In this document: piece after piece, positions 23,020 to 23,728 of the stretch
How the letters are laid out: each line of letters opens with the position of its first letter
Position numbering within the stretch: the first letter of the stretch is position 1
Virus record (IMG/VR): IMGVR_UViG_3300025128_000337
Span: 1 to 23,728 of that record
Source: a virus
Direction: 5' to 3' (one strand)
Length of the DNA: 23,728 nt
Notes under the pieces: generated by a model
What the model was told of the DNA's origin: nothing
Database searches by the model: none
Seen by the model: the letters and a program-made list of their open reading frames with translations, nothing else
Program-made: the position numbers and the translations under genes

Positions 23020-23159
23020 GATTTGGCCTTCTTCTTTTTCTTCTTCTTTGGCCAGCCAGCTTTCATATCAGCGTAAGCCTTTGCTGAAATCGTGCTCTTT
23101 TTCTTAGAGCGACTAATTCCCTTTTTCTTGCGTTTGTTGATATTCTCTACAAGCGACAT
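23016..23159 (-). CDS. 47-residue lysine-rich protein
   Basis: Frame from ATG at 23159 to TGA at 23018-23016: MSLVENINKRKKKGISRSKK followed by KSTISAKAYADMKAGWPKKK and a run of lysines. About a third of the residues are Lys. The stop overlaps the next start as ATGA. The start lies 4 bases past the preceding gene, with only weak GGTGA upstream, so coupling is likely. The pattern (basic N-terminus, short AYADMKAGWP motif, poly-Lys tail) suggests nucleic-acid binding; no family is recognised. Confidence 0.7.
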   Translation of the reverse strand: MSLVENINKRKKKGISRSKKKSTISAKAYADMKAGWPKKKKKKKAKS

Positions 23160-23163
23160 CGCA

Positions 23164-23415
23164 TCACCAATTCTTGCAGCTCCAATAACGGGCCGTCAAT
23201 TTACTCGGGGGTCTACTGTCACAACCATGCCGCGCACGAAAATTTTTTCTGCGTCCGGGCTGGCTCTTCTTAATCTTCATGTTGGGGTCGCCATAACGAA
23301 TTAACTTCGTCTTGCTTCCCTGCTTGGCAAGGACCGCAAACTTTTTCTTCTTGCCGGGAGTTCGCTTGGGCTTGTTATACCCGCTGAATCTCTCGCCTCG
23401 GTAGGTAATAGCCAT
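23164..23415 (-). CDS. First operon gene: conserved small basic phage protein
   Basis: 83 residues. Recognisable pattern: MAITYRGERFSGYNKPKRTP, KKKKFAVLAKQGSKTKLIRY, GDPNMKIKKSQPGRRKNFRA and RHGCDSRPPSKLTARYWSCK. This arrangement (a basic linker, AVLAK..G.K.KLIR.GDP, a second basic stretch, RARH.CD and ARYWSC.W) is common in marine and other aquatic phages, with unknown function. His63, Cys65 and Cys80 could bind a metal, but a full zinc site is not proven. It is the promoter-proximal gene of the whole minus-strand operon. No ribosome site lies upstream of the ATG, which fits a leaderless or near-leaderless start. Confidence 0.85.
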   Translation of the reverse strand: MAITYRGERFSGYNKPKRTPGKKKKFAVLAKQGSKTKLIRYGDPNMKIKKSQPGRRKNFRARHGCDSRPPSKLTARYWSCKNW

Positions 23416-23451
23416 GCGTGAAAATATATTCGAAAAATTTTTTTATTGCAA
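23416..23451 (-). promoter_or_regulatory. Predicted sigma70-like promoter for the late operon (possibly leaderless)
   Basis: On the minus strand TTGCAA (23451-23446) and TATATT (23428-23423) are separated by exactly 17 bases. They match the -35 and -10 consensus at 4/6 and 5/6. The -10 ends 7 bases before the ATG of the first operon gene, so transcription would start at or next to that ATG. The spacer is A/T-rich, which helps melting and bending. Confidence 0.5.
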
Positions 23452-23602
23452 GGGTACCTTTTTTAAAGGCGGGGGGTGACAGGTTATCAACGTGTAACGA
23501 AGGCGCAGGTGCGATCATGAGAAAATATGGTACCTAATTTTCATTGTGGGGGTGGGGGCCGTTTTTATCATCTGTTTTCAGGGAAACTCACATAGGGGTG
23601 GT
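23452..23602. other. Non-coding interval between terminator and operon
   Basis: About 150 bases hold the upstream promoter candidate (23462-23490) but no convincing gene. Two GGTACC sites occur (about 23453-23458 and 23530-23535), each followed on the minus strand within a few tens of bases by a similar ATATTTTC...ATG stretch, which may be an old duplication of the promoter segment. Short G-runs (GGGGGTGGGGG near 23550) are seen with no clear role. Confidence 0.4.
23462..23490 (-). promoter_or_regulatory. Alternative sigma70-like promoter upstream
   Basis: TTGATA (23490-23485, 5/6 to the -35 consensus) and TTTAAA (23467-23462, 4/6 to the -10) are also 17 bases apart on the minus strand. This would start the transcript about 40 bases before the first ATG. 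The leader would still have no ribosome site. It could act together with the nearer promoter or instead of it. Confidence 0.4.
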
Positions 23603-23638
23603 AAAAAAACACCCGGCGTTACCTACGCGCCGGGTGTT
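23603..23638 (-). terminator. Intrinsic terminator ending the upstream gene
   Basis: On the minus strand AACACCCGGCG and CGCCGGGTGTT form a perfect GC-rich stem of 11 bp (23638-23628 with 23618-23608) around a 9-base loop (CGTAGGTAA). A run of seven T follows at the 3' side (23609-23603, partly used in the stem). It sits 12 bases past the stop of the partial gene at the right edge. It marks a transcription boundary between that gene and the operon to the left. Confidence 0.85.
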
Positions 23639-23649
23639 GGTTGCCGGTG

Positions 23650-23728
23650 TTACTGTTTGGGCGCGTACAAAGTAATAAGGCCAGCCTTTGCCGCCATTAG
23701 CGGGTTGTTTGGGCTTATGGTGCCGCTA
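23650..23728 (-). CDS. C-terminal end of an upstream gene (5' end outside window)
   Basis: The last 25 codons of a minus-strand frame run in from the right edge and end at TAA (23652-23650): SGTISPNNPLMAAKAGLITL then YAPKQ. It is supported mainly by the strong terminator just after the stop. Too short to assign a family. Codon choice and the stop-plus-terminator arrangement make it more likely real than chance. Confidence 0.55.
   Translation of the reverse strand, partial: SGTISPNNPLMAAKAGLITLYAPKQ

Noticed and set aside
23375-23518. 47-residue minus-strand frame beginning MIAPAPSLHV that overlaps the first operon gene
   Set aside because: It has no ribosome site, crosses both promoter candidates and runs into the well-supported 83-residue gene in another frame. 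It is probably a chance frame.
1-23728. tRNA genes, integrase, transposase, attachment sites or toxin-antitoxin genes
   Set aside because: I looked on both strands and saw no cloverleaf-like segment, recombinase motif or insertion sequence ends. The window is filled with structural genes on one strand.

Overview
The window is part of the late, virion-building region of a tailed double-stranded DNA bacteriophage (Caudoviricetes). Every gene I can support lies on the minus strand, so the operon reads from right (about 23.4 kb) to left (position 1). The portal, adaptor, capsid and fibre proteins resemble those of uncultured marine or aquatic phages with SU10-like portal and adaptor proteins. No tape-measure, tail-tube or sheath gene is visible, so a short-tailed (podovirus-like) particle is my best inference. 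Base composition looks moderate (mid-40s percent GC by eye), and the host cannot be named from the sequence.

Right edge (23.4-23.7 kb): the last 25 codons of an upstream minus-strand gene are followed by a strong intrinsic terminator. About 190 bases of non-coding DNA then carry one or two sigma70-like promoters. One of them would make the first gene leaderless. From there the genes run almost without gaps, many joined by stop/start overlaps (ATGA, GTGA, TAATG).

Operon order: (1) a run of very small, mostly basic proteins (23.4-22.0 kb), including four below about 60 residues; (2) terminase large subunit and portal; (3) two unrecognised proteins with a 59-residue TTG-start gene between them, then a 66-residue protein; (4) a GroES-like co-chaperonin directly upstream of the scaffold-like protein; (5) a conserved small protein, a putative capsid decoration protein and the HK97-fold major capsid protein; (6) a LamG-like virion protein bracketed by GC-rich hairpins; (7) a small virion protein, two head-tail adaptor-type proteins and, between them, a zinc-ribbon/beta-repeat protein; (8) a small tail-type protein and three large fibre-type proteins (383, 1280 and 756 residues) with LamG, SPRY and related lectin-like modules; (9) four consecutive membrane or secreted proteins at the left edge, the last one cut by the window.

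Together these genes cover packaging (terminase, portal), capsid assembly (co-chaperonin, scaffold, capsid, decoration), the neck (adaptors), host recognition (fibres) and probably envelope functions such as lysis (membrane quartet). No small terminase subunit, capsid protease, endolysin, integrase, tRNA, CRISPR array or insertion sequence was recognised. No stretch longer than 300 bases lacks a gene. The longest non-coding stretch is about 234 bases at 23416-23649.
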